Origin: Asterias rubens
Lineage: Eukaryota; Echinodermata; Asteroidea; Forcipulatida; Asteriidae
DNA: 64,000 nucleotides
Reading direction: 5' to 3'
Assembly: GCF_902459465.1 (NCBI RefSeq)
Contig: NW_022985721.1
Coordinates: 1 to 64,000 of the forward strand
Under the pieces are notes generated by a model, which made no database searches, was not told the origin of the DNA, and saw only the letters and a list, made by a program, of their open reading frames with translations. Shown one piece after another: positions 1 to 12,586 of the stretch. Position numbers and translations under genes: made by a program. Numbering within the stretch: the stretch's first letter is position 1; the number at the start of each line of letters is the position of its first letter.

Positions 1-225
1 GAAAAATATGCTAAAATAAAGCCAAAGTTTCAGAGTGGGAATATTTTGCTTGACATGACTGAGGTGTGTTTGTACTGTACTGCAGAACCTTGAAACGTGG
101 TCCCAGTTTAAATGTCTCAATTAATTTTATGTCTGTAATCTGTGCAATTTTTTTCAATATTTTTGCCTTGTAATGCCACATTCAGCTTCGTGTTGCCCAC
201 TGCTGTCAGTTGTTTTTTTAATGAA

Positions 226-255
226 ATGAATGAATGAATGAATGAATGAATGAAC
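226..255. repeat. (TGAA)n microsatellite
   Basis: Seven or so uninterrupted TGAA units are read directly, followed by degenerate copies to about 262. Confidence 0.95.
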
Positions 256-296
256 AAATGAATTTTAAATAAGGGAATCAATGTGTGGTGAAAAGA

Positions 297-416
297 GGTT
301 TTCAACTATTGGTTTAATCCCAACGAGGCGTGGTTCTTGATAAATTTACCGAGACAAAGTCGAGGTAAATTATCAAGAACCAGGCCTCGGCGGGTTTAAA
401 CCCCTAGTTGAAAACC
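297..416. repeat. 120-bp fold-back (inverted repeat) element
   Basis: The left arm (297-350) and right arm (361-416) are inverted copies. Both contain GGTTCTTGATAA and a GGTTTAA/CGAGGC block, around a central loop of about 11 bases. The right arm sequence (ccaggcctcggcgggtttaaa) occurs again at about 20352-20372, so this is a dispersed family. No coding capacity; probably a miniature inverted-repeat transposable element (MITE). Confidence 0.8.
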
Positions 417-574
417 GATTCAACACACTTTAATTCCCATTCATAAATACCTTTTCGGTCAAAAACATCAACACTTTTTGGTCAAAAAGTAAAACAAATT
501 ATAATTGTTCAATGATTTCTTTCAACACAACACCCCTCCAGCTATGAAATGGTAAGGCCCTCGGGTAAACAACT

Positions 575-649
575 CCTTATAAGGGAATACTGTGCGTGTC
601 CTTATAAGGGAATGCTGTGCACGTCCTTATAAGGAATGCTGTGCGCGTC
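575..649. repeat. Three tandem 25-bp units
   Basis: Units beginning CCTTATAAGG start at 575, 600 and 625 and differ by a few bases. The following 150 bases also hold two related copies of a ccaatagga...gaaactgtc motif (about 699-722 and 822-846). Confidence 0.85.
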
Positions 650-3600
650 GCGCACGTATCGTGTGATGTGGCACAACTGTTTCAGCCGTTGCTCTCGACC
701 AATAGGATTAAAGAAACTGTCTTATAAGCACAGATGCAAGCGCGCGCGTCACGCCCATGTTTTTAACACTTTTTACTGGTCGTTAACAAAGGTTTATACA
801 CACCTACGTGACACGCTCTCCACCAATAGGAATAGCGAAACTGTCTGAGGTATTTATGAATGCAAAGTAAATCCATTTGCAAACAGTACATGCATAAATA
901 TTCATGCAACTGTCAATCAACTCTTTTCAGATTTATCACAAACAAATATGCCTCACTATAGTTAGCATATGGAATATATGGCGGTACTGCTATAATTTAA
1001 AGTCATAAGTAATACATGACACAGCAAACCAGCATTTGAATAAATTTAACAGGCTCAACGTAGTACTTCACTTACAATTTTGTTTTCACTTTGAGAGTGG
1101 GTCATTTCTTCAGGGTTGTTATGTAAAAACGAGAGAAAAATATCACAACACAACATCTTCTTTCTAATAACCCCGCTTGACGTACATCCATTTATGTAGA
1201 AGTTTGTTAACCCTTTGTGTTACAAAAGGACGGCCATGCATATTTCATAATTACTGCCCGGGCAATCTAAGCCAGCTAGTACACTCACAACCCACTCTCC
1301 CTGAACGCCTTTGTAGGGGATTTATTATTAAGAAATGCATCAACCAGAAGGATTTATCATAAAATAAATGCATCAACGACGACACTGTTTTTCCTTCTTC
1401 AGGAGATTGCTCCTGCTTTTCATGAATAATATTTTTTTGTCTACTCTAAGATGTTTTGTCATCGCCTGATTCAACATTTCTTCGTCTGTATTCATGTTGT
1501 ATTTGAGCAAAAGATTAGGGATATTTCTCAATGCCATCTGTGGACTTAAAAGCCTTGTTTAATATGCATGCTTTTTATCCACACATAAATTTACAAGAGA
1601 GTGCTTGTGTGTTTTGGGTAGAATTCGGGCAAACAGCCTTTTCAGCTGCTCAGCTGGTTTTCCTATTTTTTGTTGTCTTAAGCTGTGCCATTGACAATTG
1701 AAAAAACATGTTATAGAGACTTGCGGTGCCTGACACTTTCTGGTCAAGTATCCAACGGTGAAGCTATTTGCTGTTTGTGGTTAAAAAAGTACAACTACCC
1801 TTGAAAGGTATCGATAAAAGAATCAAGTAAAATTCTTCTCAAAATGTGGGAACAAAAATTGAAACAGAACACCCCCTTCCCCCCTTCTGTCAAAATCCGT
1901 TCAGAGAAATTATCCTTAAACAAAAAATAAATTAATTAAAATCTAGTGAAAATCTGGCCACGCAACTTTTAATGAGTTATTTTAATTTGTTCTCACCACA
2001 CATGCATACTTTCCACAAATCACTGTAGGTTCTTGTGTCATGCATAAACCAAGGATGTACGCTTATTCACAGTAAGTGCAAAATTAGTGCAACAGAAAAC
2101 GATGATTGTGAACATTGAAGGTGGTCACGTCAGTGAAAATCGGACCCTGGTCGCAAAATAGCATCAGACTAGAAGCCAAATTGACCGACCTTTGCCATCA
2201 TTCAATTTGATGTATTAAGTAGACGGGTCACTTACAAGTCGACATGTAGTTGTATTGATTACGAGCACTGCTCATGAATATTCATTACGTCGGATTGACC
2301 GATGATGAAGCTTGTTATAGTGTGTTTTATAGGCTCGACTGTCCTTCGCTCGGTCAGAGTGATCGATACTAATCGTTTTTGGTTTTGATTGGACATATAT
2401 CCTTGATCCCTGCTTGAACGTCAACCACTCCCTCTGTGGCGGTTGATCAAAGGTTCATCAACTCAAACGCATTTTCTGATATAGTTAATTATTCTTTAAT
2501 CCAAAGGTTGCAGATTCAAAATCCCGCTTTAGTAAATTTCTGTTTGTTCAACCCCAGAATCATTCAAATTTGTCCAGTCAGTTTCTCTTGGTGGTTTATT
2601 ACTTTTTATTTTGAGTACGAAATTAAGATATATTTTGGATCTTGTTAAAAACATTTCCAGCTAAGTGCATAGCTCTGAACAGCTATCTAAATTGTGGTAG
2701 TAGAGATTTTCTTGAAATCGAAGCCCTCTATAGGTACGGACACACTGCAAGAAAATAAAATTTCAAGCCAAGACTGGTCTATGCCCGTACCAAACTCAAC
2801 GCAACCTGGTTTATTGGCTGCATATTGCGCCACAACATCTTGTAAATCATCAGGCCTACATGGTGCTGTCTAAAGGAATTGATTTCATACTTCACGGAAG
2901 CTCCACAATATCTTACAGGAAAATCATGGACTGATCAATTTGTTGAAGTGCCTTGAGCGTCACTGAGTGATAATTATGAGCGCTGCATGTAAATAAGAAG
3001 TGACTATTTTTTCAACTTAAAACATTGTCGGATTTTGTGGCTTTTGAACATAACTTCTTGACAGCCCCTGTTCAACTTTTATTTATACTCTGTAAAAATG
3101 TCTAAAGATTAATAAGAAAAAAAATTAAATTAACAAACTGTGTCCTAGTTTTTGATCCCCTCAATTCAAGAGGCTTGCTATCGTCAGAGTTCAGAGTAAT
3201 GCCTGGTTCCGCATACTTCCTGCGATCGGATTGCGATATAAATGTTAACGTCACAGGGCTGTTTTCGCAGTGAATAATCGCAGGAGTTGAGCTCATTTCA
3301 ACTGATGCGAATTATTCGTTACAAATATGTGTCACCAACATTCGTATCTCATTTTGCATTCTCAGGAAGTATAAACCGGGCTTGAGTGATGACTCAATTC
3401 TTATTGTACCAGTAGGTTGGAATATATAAATAGATGATGTACGTCCAAGGTTTTGTAATCGGAACATAAACCACTGTCAACATCACATTGACATTAAAGC
3501 TGAAATGTTTTTATTCTGATTAAACCAAATTGAATGAAAAATTCCTTAATGATATTGACCTTTTCTGCTTTCTTTGTTTCTTTTCTCTCCCTTGCTGTCC

Positions 3601-3770
3601 CTCCACACCCCCCCCCCTCTGTGATGCTTTCGCCTGATGGATGATTGGACCACATTCCTCACATTGTGATATTTTGGCTCCACACGCTCCTCCTAATACA
3701 GGTATGTATCAAACTTATGTATGACAAATTAGCCTACTTACATTATAAAGCTGACTAAAGCCGTGTTCCC

Positions 3771-3839
3771 ATTGGACTTATTTTTGCTCAAGTAGCGCGA
3801 CTTTTCTGTAGAATGACAAAATTAAATCCAATGGGAACG
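3771..3839. repeat. Short inverted repeat GTTCCCATTGGA/TCCAATGGGAAC
   Basis: A perfect 12-bp inverted pair encloses about 45 bases. It may be the end of a dispersed element. No gene is associated with it. Confidence 0.65.
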
Positions 3840-3971
3840 CATTTTAAACTGACCTCCCTGTCAACTTACCGCGACCGTGATGTAAAACTAACAGACCGAA
3901 TGAGGTCGCGGAAGACTTTTCAAAAGTTACTTAAATACTTTAAGACATTCTAATGGAATGAAAGTGACCTT

Positions 3972-4092
3972 ATGGAAAGGTTTGCGGTAACAATATGTAA
4001 TGACTATCTCTAATGAGTTGGGGTGTTTCTGAAAAAACCCGTTGGTTTCAACTCGAAGTTTTGATTAGTATGCTCTGATTGCTTCTGGAGAA
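3972..4092. repeat. Dispersed 120-bp hairpin repeat, copy 1
   Basis: About 120 bases share order and sequence with 34023-34143. Both start with ggaaaggtttgcggtaac and end with cttctggaga. The outer GAGTTG/CAACTC stem is retained, but the inner stem is degraded compared with copy 2. Confidence 0.75.
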
Positions 4093-6726
4093 AGTGACCA
4101 TGCCCTCGCCATGAAATTCAAGACCGGATAATCAGTTGACATGGGTCAGCAGAACTAAAAACAAACTTGAATCATTGTAAAGTAATTTTCCTGTAATAAA
4201 CGGGTAACGCGTGGGGGGGGGGGGGGATTCACTTTTTAAAAATAACAAGTTAGCCTCAGGTCAGAAGAAGGGTTGAGGTCTACTCATCTTAATTCTCAAT
4301 TTTAAACGGGATTTGTGGCCAGATTTATCGCAGCTTTCCTAAAGCCATAGTCCACCACTTGACATCTGACATTTTTAAGCTTGCGCTTATAGCGCACAGA
4401 ATCGCCCGTCTTAGTTCCTACCTCCCCCCATCTCACGATACCCCACAACAATACCCCAGTAAATGCTATGAGTGGTAATTGTATTTTCTCTCTTGGAGCA
4501 AAGCTCTTTCTCCAGTTACTTTTATTAGTCTATGGAAATTAGAGTCTCGGGCATGTTGTCGGCGAGTGTCTTTTGATTACGGCGACTCGTTGAGAGTTTT
4601 TTTTAAAGAGAACTTTATATTCAGACGACTGTAATGTAATTCATGCATACAAAGTCCTTCCCGCTTTTTTTTCTCTTTGAGAATATCGGCGCTGCTCTTA
4701 GTTCAATCAATTTCTTGGTTTGTTTTTTTGTGTTCTTTTTTTTTTCTTTTTCTCTTTCGATTTATGTAAATTTGAGCTTTTCCTCTCTCGGACAACACTT
4801 AAAATTGAGGCCCTGGATAAGTTGTTTTGCTTAATGTGGTGATTGTAGTACATGTTGGCTGTACTGCCGTGAGGGTTTTAAAGTAAAGCACTGATTTGTC
4901 AGGGGATATGAAACCCAACATGTTTGTTCTTGTTTTTTTCTTCTGGCCAAGGGGGGATATGTCTGTCTGGATTTTTGTTATACTGGCCTGAACCTTCTAT
5001 CTGGAAAGAGCAAGATAGGTTTCTCCCTGGTAAATAAGGCACTTGAATTAGGAATTTTTTTTATTTATTCAGGAACATTTCAAGAGGTATTGAGGCAATG
5101 ACTAGAGGCAAGGGTCTCATTATCACTTAATAGGCCAACAAGATACTTTGCAAAAGCAATTGTGTATTTGGGTTTTTAAAATGGTTTTAATTTGTTTTAA
5201 GAAAACAGTCGTGTCTCACACAATGTCCCGAAGCACTTGTGACGAAAAAACAAGAAAGTTATAAATTATTTAAAGGGTCCTAGCTCTACAATTAAACCAT
5301 TTTTACTTGTGTGTTTTTTTAGCAGAAAACTAATGCAAGACGATACAAAGTCACAAACAATTTTGAATTTAACCTGAGTTTGATGACTTTTCTTAGTCAA
5401 GATTCATCAGTAAATAAGATGTTGCCAGCCAAATAAATTAAAACACTTTCCTTGTTTGTATTTTTTTTTTTTTTTTTTTTTCGCTCACAAGTCAAGCCCT
5501 TTCATATAATTGTACTTGCACACTTGCAGTGACAGTTACTTAATTAAAAATAAGGATGAAATGCTTAGCAATGCCTTAATGAGATTAGCGTCTGTAGTGC
5601 AACCCAACTGACATCGTGTGCATTTTCCTTGTATGGAAATTTTGACATTTCACGACAAACATTATCGAAAAAGGCAAGGGGAAGGTGGGGATCAAATAGT
5701 TGAAAAAAAACAAAAACAGATTGCAACTTGTCACAATATCGAACCGTTGACCTACATGTAATTGTCATAAGAAGATGATTCGAAACTCCGTCCGGGTCCG
5801 GCCTCATGCCGAGAAAAAAAAAGCAAACCAACAATCATTACCTGATTGCAATAGTTGCCCCGTACATCACCTCCGCCCACATCGGCAGGTGTATCTTTAT
5901 CTCTCCTCGGGGGCTCTGCCATCCCAATTTTCTTTTAAGATCTTCCCGTGAGGGCTACAAGATTGCAGGTGATTATATGGACACCATTGGTTTTTCTGTC
6001 GAGGTTTCACCTCGTCAACCGGAGACCAATAACGGGGAAAAAAATATTTGTCATCAAGGGGAGATGTGAGCCAGAGCAGAGACTTGACCTGGGTTTGTTT
6101 TGAGAGCCGGGAGCGTTCGGTAAATGTAGTTACTGTACTAATGCCTGATTGGTGTGTAGATATTGAGAAGACCTCTCTCGTGGCCACTAGAGGGCGCTTT
6201 GCTCGGGGGAAGTTGCTGCTGATTGGTTCGAAGATTAAAGAGTCTTTGGGGCATGTCACATCCACTGGACAGAGCGGGGATTGCCGTCAAAGTAGCATTT
6301 CTCACCATCAGTTTCTTGTTGGTAATCCTTTTTTGTTTTCCTTTTCTTTTTTTCTCACACAATCTCGCACTTTTATTTTCATTTATTTTGGACAGTTGCC
6401 CACCAATGTTTGTATGAGAATGAAATTAGCATATTTTATGAGAAGTTCGTATTACCTGTCAGGTCATTGCCTGGTGTCCCTCGAAATGATACAATAGAAT
6501 TCACCTCAAATACGTGTCGTTTTCAAAGAAAACACTTTCTTGCCCTTAAAACTATGTCATTTGACAACATTATGTACATGTATAATTACAACAATTTTCA
6601 GACACATTTTGTAAGTCCCTTATTTTTAAAACCAAACAAGATGGTAATCATTATTCTGATTCTGTTTTTGGCATTACACATGTACTCCCTCTTATCCAAC
6701 TAAAATGCATTACAGTCTTCAGCAAA

Positions 6727-7025
6727 TTATTTACAACTTTTGTGCATAGAGCTGTTTTCAATCTGTTTCTTTATTGTGTAATTCTAATCTAAAACAAATA
6801 TCAATAGATTTCTGTGGTAAATCTGCTGACAATCTCGGTAACAAAAAAGAACTGTCGGTCTCCAACCTTTTACCAAACTGAAGTTCTTCATCAAGTTATT
6901 TATAACTCTTGTTCATAGATCTGTTTCTTTATTGTGTAATTCAAATCTAAATCAAATATCAATAGATTTCTGCGGTAAATCTGCAAGCAATCTCAGTTTA
7001 AAAAAAATCACAGACGGTCTCGGCA
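6727..7025. repeat. Diverged tandem duplication, period about 165 bp
   Basis: The block at about 6727-6862 is repeated at about 6895-7025. Shared stretches include ctgtttctttattgtgtaat, caaatatcaatagatttctg and ggtaaatctgc. Both blocks end near a cggtctc. No reading frame is conserved across the copies. Confidence 0.8.
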
Positions 7026-8140
7026 GTCTCGGTCTAGGCAGTTGTCGCGTGCTGCCATTTGGGTCAGCTCAAGGCCTCCAGCACCTTGAGGCAGGTGCTA
7101 TTATCTTAGCCCTCTTCCTCTTGCTTGGAACGTCAAGGCAAAACCCATCCGAGGTTTGTTCCGTACCAAATCACTCCTCCTCCACGTTTAGGCTTATGGT
7201 ACGTACACTCCGACACAGATCACAACCATACGGAGGAAAACCCCAAGCCGGAGTCACGTGGGCACCGGCGACAACGACGCTTTTGATTCGCAGGAAACAG
7301 AAATGAAAACAAGAACGGGAAATTCATGGAGCCAGCCGGGTCGTCGTACAGCTCTGTTCAATTAAAAAAAAAAGGGAAAGACAGAAATGTGTACAGTATT
7401 GTTATTATTTGGGTGAAAGTCTGGATTCTAGGTCTGTTTAGATAAGTGAGCTGGTTTCAATTAAACACTGGCCTTCGTTTCGGAACGCCAGACAGAGTTT
7501 CTTGATCTTGGCCTCCTTTTCCAAATGTTTGATTTTTTTTTTTTTGACACGACGTTTTCTAAAAACCAGCTGATGGGTTGATTAATTTAGGACTGAAACA
7601 ATAGATGTTTGAGGCGGGTTGTGTCTACTGAGGGTTATGTTTAGTGATGCACCTAGTATTTTCTTCCACACAGGAGATTGTTTTATTGATTCTGTTTCGA
7701 GGGATCCGTTTCCCCTTTGTTTAGGCAGTGTGCCTTTGCATGGAGTTTTTCCCCACACGAAATGTCAAATTTATAACTCTCTTTCTTCTTCTTTAGAGTT
7801 GTACTTCTGTGAAGTCGGTTTGAATTTCTCCTTATTGAATAAAGAAAGAAAACCAACCTTGCTGTGCTGCTTACATTTCGCAAACTTAATTAATTATTTT
7901 TTGTAGATACCTTCAACCACAAAAATGGCAGGACAATACGTGGCATTCTCCCAACAGCCAAAACAAAAGCAGTCCTTGTGATGACAATTTTATAGCAGTC
8001 GAATTGAGATATTTAATTAGTATTATCAAAAAATTTTGTTTTCCTTTCACTAGCCTTTGTTGGTTTAAGTGCATGATGCATTATCGTTGGCATGGAATTA
8101 ATCAACGGCTGGATTTAATTAGAAAATTGGTTTTACATCT

Positions 8141-8174
8141 GCCATTGGTGTCTAATTAGAATTGCACCAATGGC
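8141..8174. repeat. Perfect 10-bp stem around TAATTAGA
   Basis: GCCATTGGTG (8141-8150) pairs with CACCAATGGC (8165-8174). The 14-base loop contains a TAATTA core. Function is unknown. Confidence 0.7.
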
Positions 8175-9170
8175 TACCATCACGCCTTTTTGTTAGTACT
8201 AGAACTGAGCACTATGGCGTTCGTACCATTTATGGTGAGGCCTGCAAGGTTTTCGCCAGGATTCAGTAAAAGGGTGTTCGAATTTTGTGTAAATTTAAAA
8301 ACTAGTGTCCAAATTTTTCCACACATTTTACCACACATTTGCATGTAAAATGACAGATAAAACAAGGCGTCAAAATGTAAAACAGGGGTGTCCAAAAGAC
8401 ACCCAGAACACCTTCTGGCTAAGTAGCACTATAGAGGCCTGCTAAAGTAAAAAAAATCTTGTTACAAAAAATAAAGCGAATGCAGGAAAATTTGATCTGA
8501 TAGTATAACCTCTGTCCGGCCTCATGAGATAAGAAAGATACATCGACATGTATTACTCAATCTGGTCTGCATTATTCCCAGGGTATCTGTTTCTTGTAAG
8601 ATTTTAAAGTAGAACACCTAGTTCACTGGACTTTGTGGTGGGTGTGGGGTACTGTGGGTGTCCATACACTTTTGTAAAAAGGGGTTATGTCAAGTTGGGA
8701 TAGGGTCGAATTTCATTGGGCTGTGGAATCTAAGGTGGGTGTAAACATAAGTTCAGTGTGGGCCGAGAGAGGTTTCATTTTACACTTTTTCTTTCGCTGT
8801 TTATGTTTTTGATTTGGGCGTTGTGCAAAGAACTTATACTTTCAGGAAACAAAAAATTTGTTGAAAAAAAAAAAATGATTGAGGGAGACTAAAATGTTTC
8901 CGTTTCTCTAGTTCTCTCTTTTTTTTCCCGTCTAAATTTAGGAAAGAGTATGAATGTATGTTATGGGTGTGGTTTTACAGTGGAACAAGGAGGTAGCTGT
9001 ATAATCTCAAGAGGCCCTGTAATAAATTTGTTAAACTTGTATTTGTAATAATACAGTGAACTGTTTGATGATTGGTTTAGAACCAAAAAATGTAAAATGG
9101 ACAGTGGTTTTATTCGTTTCAATCTTAGGAGTGCAACTACTTGCATTGGTACAGCACAAAACAAGGCCTA

Positions 9171-9396
9171 GGGCCCAATTCAGGGCTCTGCTTACCGCCA
9201 AATTCTGCGCTTACGATCACGATGCCCCGCTTACATGCAAGCGCCGAATTTCTGCGCTAGCTGTGTAAGCATAGAATGCCCAGTAACGTGGAGTACGCAC
9301 GCGCAGAAGCCAAAATTTGCCGCTTATCCACAGAATTCCCTGCTTTCGTAAGCGCCATTCTGTGCGTACGGTAAGCAGAGCCATGAAATTGGGCTC
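9171..9396. repeat. Fold-back MITE with gggctctgcttaccg ends
   Basis: The left end (gggcccaattcagggctctg, then cttaccg) is the inverted copy of the right end (cggtaagcagagccatgaaa, then ttgggctc). The interior is GC-rich and holds no gene. The outermost gggcccaattt is shared with the separate family at 33648, 39716 and 51447, which suggests related ends. Confidence 0.8.
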
Positions 9397-10052
9397 TGGT
9401 ACAGCCACAAGACAGAGTACCAAGTACAAATGTACCAACAACCAGATGTCAAAATGTTGATTGTTAAACCTCCATTCCATACAATACTAAGAACTGTACT
9501 TGTGGAAATACCATGGGCCTCAAAATGCCAGACAAAGTACATTCCTGCAGAGGTCATTTCCTGTTTTCACTATTATTAGCTTAAATGTGTCTCAGCTCCC
9601 TCATTCCTTGTCAAGTTGTCTGAAGATTGAAGAGTGTTTTTTTTTTTACAAATATTACTGGAACTGGTAGGGGTTCAACCAACACCAGATGTTTTATGTG
9701 GTTCTGGAAGTCATTTGTAGTTCCAGAAAGATTTGGAAGGTTTTTTTAATATTTTTATTTGGATGAATAATGAACCAGACGTAATAGAATAAATCCTTTC
9801 ATTGTTTTTGCTTACAGCTTACAACTCTAAACCGTTTTGGTCTTTGATTTGTTTTCCTCGTTTGGTTTTAAAGCAACTAGTACAAAAAGGGTGTGCTGCT
9901 TTTTGGGGTGCACCCTATGTTTTTTTTTAAACCGGGGGCATTCTGGACCCAAATTTGTTGATATTTGGTGGAAGCACGCAGAATTGAACAAGGTCTTTGG
10001 AATGTTTTCTTCTTGGTGTTTCAAAAACATAGTGAAACATAGGATTCAAACT

Positions 10053-10200
10053 GTCTCTAGCCACCGGGCAACCTCGGTAGTCTAGTTGGTAGGACACTGC
10101 TCTAGAATCCCACCCGGGTAACATGCCTGTGAAATTTTTCAGAGGACTCGGGGAAGTACCGGGTGTACAGTGCTAACACACATCTTTGTATAGGTAAAAA
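10053..10200 (+). mobile_element. tRNA-derived SINE, internally deleted
   Basis: The head (ggtagtctagttggtaggac) resembles a tRNA D-arm/A-box region. The body with ggggaagtaccgggtgtaca and cagtgctaacacacatc matches the element at 50008. Compared with that copy, about 20 bases around the B-box are missing between ctctagaat and cccacccggg. An internal pol III promoter would therefore be crippled. Confidence 0.75.
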
Positions 10201-11540
10201 CCCAAAAAATATTAACTTTGTGTTTATCTGGCTTTTAAATTAAAAGCCCTACTGTGAAATAAAAAGCCTCACAGTTTTTCTTTGATTTATTTTTTAGTAT
10301 ATATACAAACAAAATGACCAGCAGCTACTGCTGAAAGAAGAACAAACCTGGGAGAACCCCCAGCTAGTTTTGATGGATGATGGATAAAGAAAACAAATTA
10401 GATTTGACCTCCCAAGTCCAAAAACTTGATCTTAAAAAACAATAAGAACATATCAGGGTTTTTTCCTCCGTTTCTCATAATTCCAGCGACTGGTTAGCTT
10501 AAACTTTCACATGTTTTTTATTTCATGTGGATGATGATCTTTGACATTGATAACCTTAGACAATAACCAATGTTGTACGTCATGCTTTTAAACATGTGAG
10601 TTTAGAAAAGTACATGCACAATGTGTCTTTCAATTGGGCAGCATCCAGCATTCTATAGTTTACAAGATTATTACACGTTTCCCCACAATGGATTATGTGA
10701 CTTTGCAAAGCTTTGGTTCTTCAAAAGCACGTAGCTGGCTCCAGCCACCTAATTAAGTTCTCAGGTATTTTAATAACATGGTATTGATGAAGGCTTGGAA
10801 TTTCGCAGAAGAACTGATTAAAATTCTGATTCGGATGAATTCCGCCTTCTTGGATGTTTTGCAGCGTTGTAATTTGATGTATTGTGTCTGTTTGTAGTCT
10901 GCGAAACTCATGTCAAACAAAAGCCTGAGGGGTGCTCCAAAGAAGCAGACAACTCTGAGGAGTGACGAACAATCTTTCTTGATTTTTTTGAATTCACAGT
11001 ACATCTTCTTCTTCTTTTTTTTGGGGGGGGGGATGACTGCATTCATTACTGACATTGTGCTGCATTTTGTATTGAGTGCAGCATGATTTTGATCTTGTGC
11101 CAGATTTTTTGATAATCTTAAAAATAAAGTAAAAATTCAAAGAAAGGAATTCATCGAGCTAGCCCTTGTATGAACAATATTGTAATGGATATTTGTGATG
11201 TTTGCAAATGCGTAACGAATTCCACAAATAATCTTGGCATGATCCTTCCTTTTCTTATGAGTGGCAATAAGTCAACTTTTACTTTAACAAAAATTACACA
11301 CAAAAACTGAAGCTTCATTGAAAGAATCAAGTATTTCCCAAGAGGTCTTCAAAATAACTTCAATCTGAGAAATGTTTCCACTAAAGATTATCAAAGTGTT
11401 TTTTTTCTTCTTCCTCCTTTAGTTAAGTTTCATTGTATTATCTTTATACGATGAAAACAATTGAGCAGTTCCAAAAAACCAAAGATTCACTTTGCCTTTA
11501 AGGGAATTAGGAGCGGCTGTAAAATCCTTGCAAAGACTTG

Positions 11541-12013
11541 AGTCCGGAACGACCAAATCATGCGTGTGTCTCTGTCACAAGAAATGACAAGAAATCGTAA
11601 CAAACAAGGTTTTTATCTATGGATTATCGTCCTTGGGATGAAGGAGCTCATATCCGACCAGCGTGTCGATCAAAATCTGACCAACAACCCAGTCGTGGCC
11701 CTCCAAAGCAAGGGAAGGGGAAACAAAAGTCAAAACCTATGAAGTCAGTGGAAATGACAGAAAATTATGAGGATGCTTCGTCAATGTTTGTCGGGCGACT
11801 GGCCATTAACAAGTTGGACCAGAACAAAGATAGTACCTTTTGGGTGACACTATCCATTAATGGTACACCCTAACGCATGGAACTGGACACTGGATCAGCA
11901 GTATCAATCATCTCAAAGGGAGATTATCTGCACAAATTCTCCAAGTTGGAACTGCACCCAACCCGCATGCAACTTCAGACATATACACTGGTGAGAAAAT
12001 AACACCAGTTGGT
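11541..12013 (+). pseudogene. gag zinc-knuckle remnant and aspartic protease, broken
   Basis: The segment before 11740 keeps a GAHIRPAC stretch that resembles the HX4C half of a retroviral zinc knuckle; the leading cysteines are lost. A basic linker rich in K, Q and P follows. The protease active-site motif LDTGSAVSII lies at about 11883-11912. A TAA at 11871-11873 interrupts the frame just before it. A two-base length change near 11978-11983 then moves the protease C-terminal part into another frame. The gene cannot be read through as it stands. Identification rests on the DTGS motif and position. Confidence 0.8.
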
Positions 12014-12577
12014 TTGTTGCATGTGAGTACTGCCTACCAAGGACAACAATTCTGTGGAGAGTTATACGTTGTCGACCGTGGAGGACCAGCGCTATTAGGA
12101 CGCGACTGGCTCACACACGTTAAGTTGGACTGGCCAAATATTTTGTCACTGTCTGTGGAAAATCATACTGACACTACAGCTAAGCTGACAGCTTTACTTG
12201 AGGAGTATGATGAGCTCTTTAAAGAAGAAATAGGAGAACTTAAAGGTATCAAAGGTAACCTCATACTTAAAGAGAATGCTCAACCAGTTTTCCTGAAGGC
12301 TAGACAAGTGCCGTATGCACTTAGGCCTAAAATTGAAGCAGAACTTGTTAAGCTTCAACGTGAGAACATAATTACACCAGTGGAGACTAGTGAATGGGCA
12401 ACACCCATTGTGCCCGTCGCAAAGAAAAGTGGCGGAGTACGCATCTGTGGAGACTTTAAAGTGACTCTAAACGCTAATCTACGGACTAAACAATATCCCT
12501 TGCCAAAGATTGAGGATATTTTCGCGACACTTGCTGGAGGTCAGCGATTCAGTAAGCTTGATTTGAGACAGGCTTAA
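12014..12577 (+). pseudogene. Protease C-terminus and N-terminal reverse transcriptase
   Basis: This open segment carries the protease end (ALLGRDWL, the usual second protease motif), a linker, then the RT fingers. The RT part includes the PI-type WATPIVPVAKKSGG stretch, RICGDF and KLDLRQA. The first catalytic aspartate of RT is in KLD. It ends at an in-frame TAA (12575-12577), exactly where the RT palm would continue. The next segment is in the same frame, so an inserted TAA triplet is the simplest explanation. Confidence 0.88.
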
Positions 12578-12586
12578 TATCTTCAT

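Larger units (their letters stand above)
1..11540. other. Region without recognised exons
   Basis: I looked for splice-bounded reading frames and family motifs on both strands and found none I can support. Open frames here are short, lack recognisable domains, and often lie in repeats. GC-richer patches at 5860-6260 and 7020-7270 have open frames on both strands but no family resemblance and no convincing splice sites. The CCDC174-like gene is missing its N-terminal exons, and they may lie here unseen or before the window. The specific repeats are listed separately. Homopolymer runs occur at about 4213 (G), 5461 (T) and 11022 (G). Confidence 0.6.

Noticed and set aside
5806..6497. Overlapping open frames of 87-149 codons on both strands
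   Set aside because: No family resemblance, frames on opposite strands are equally long, and the sequence includes dispersed-repeat text (ccactagagggcgctttgc).
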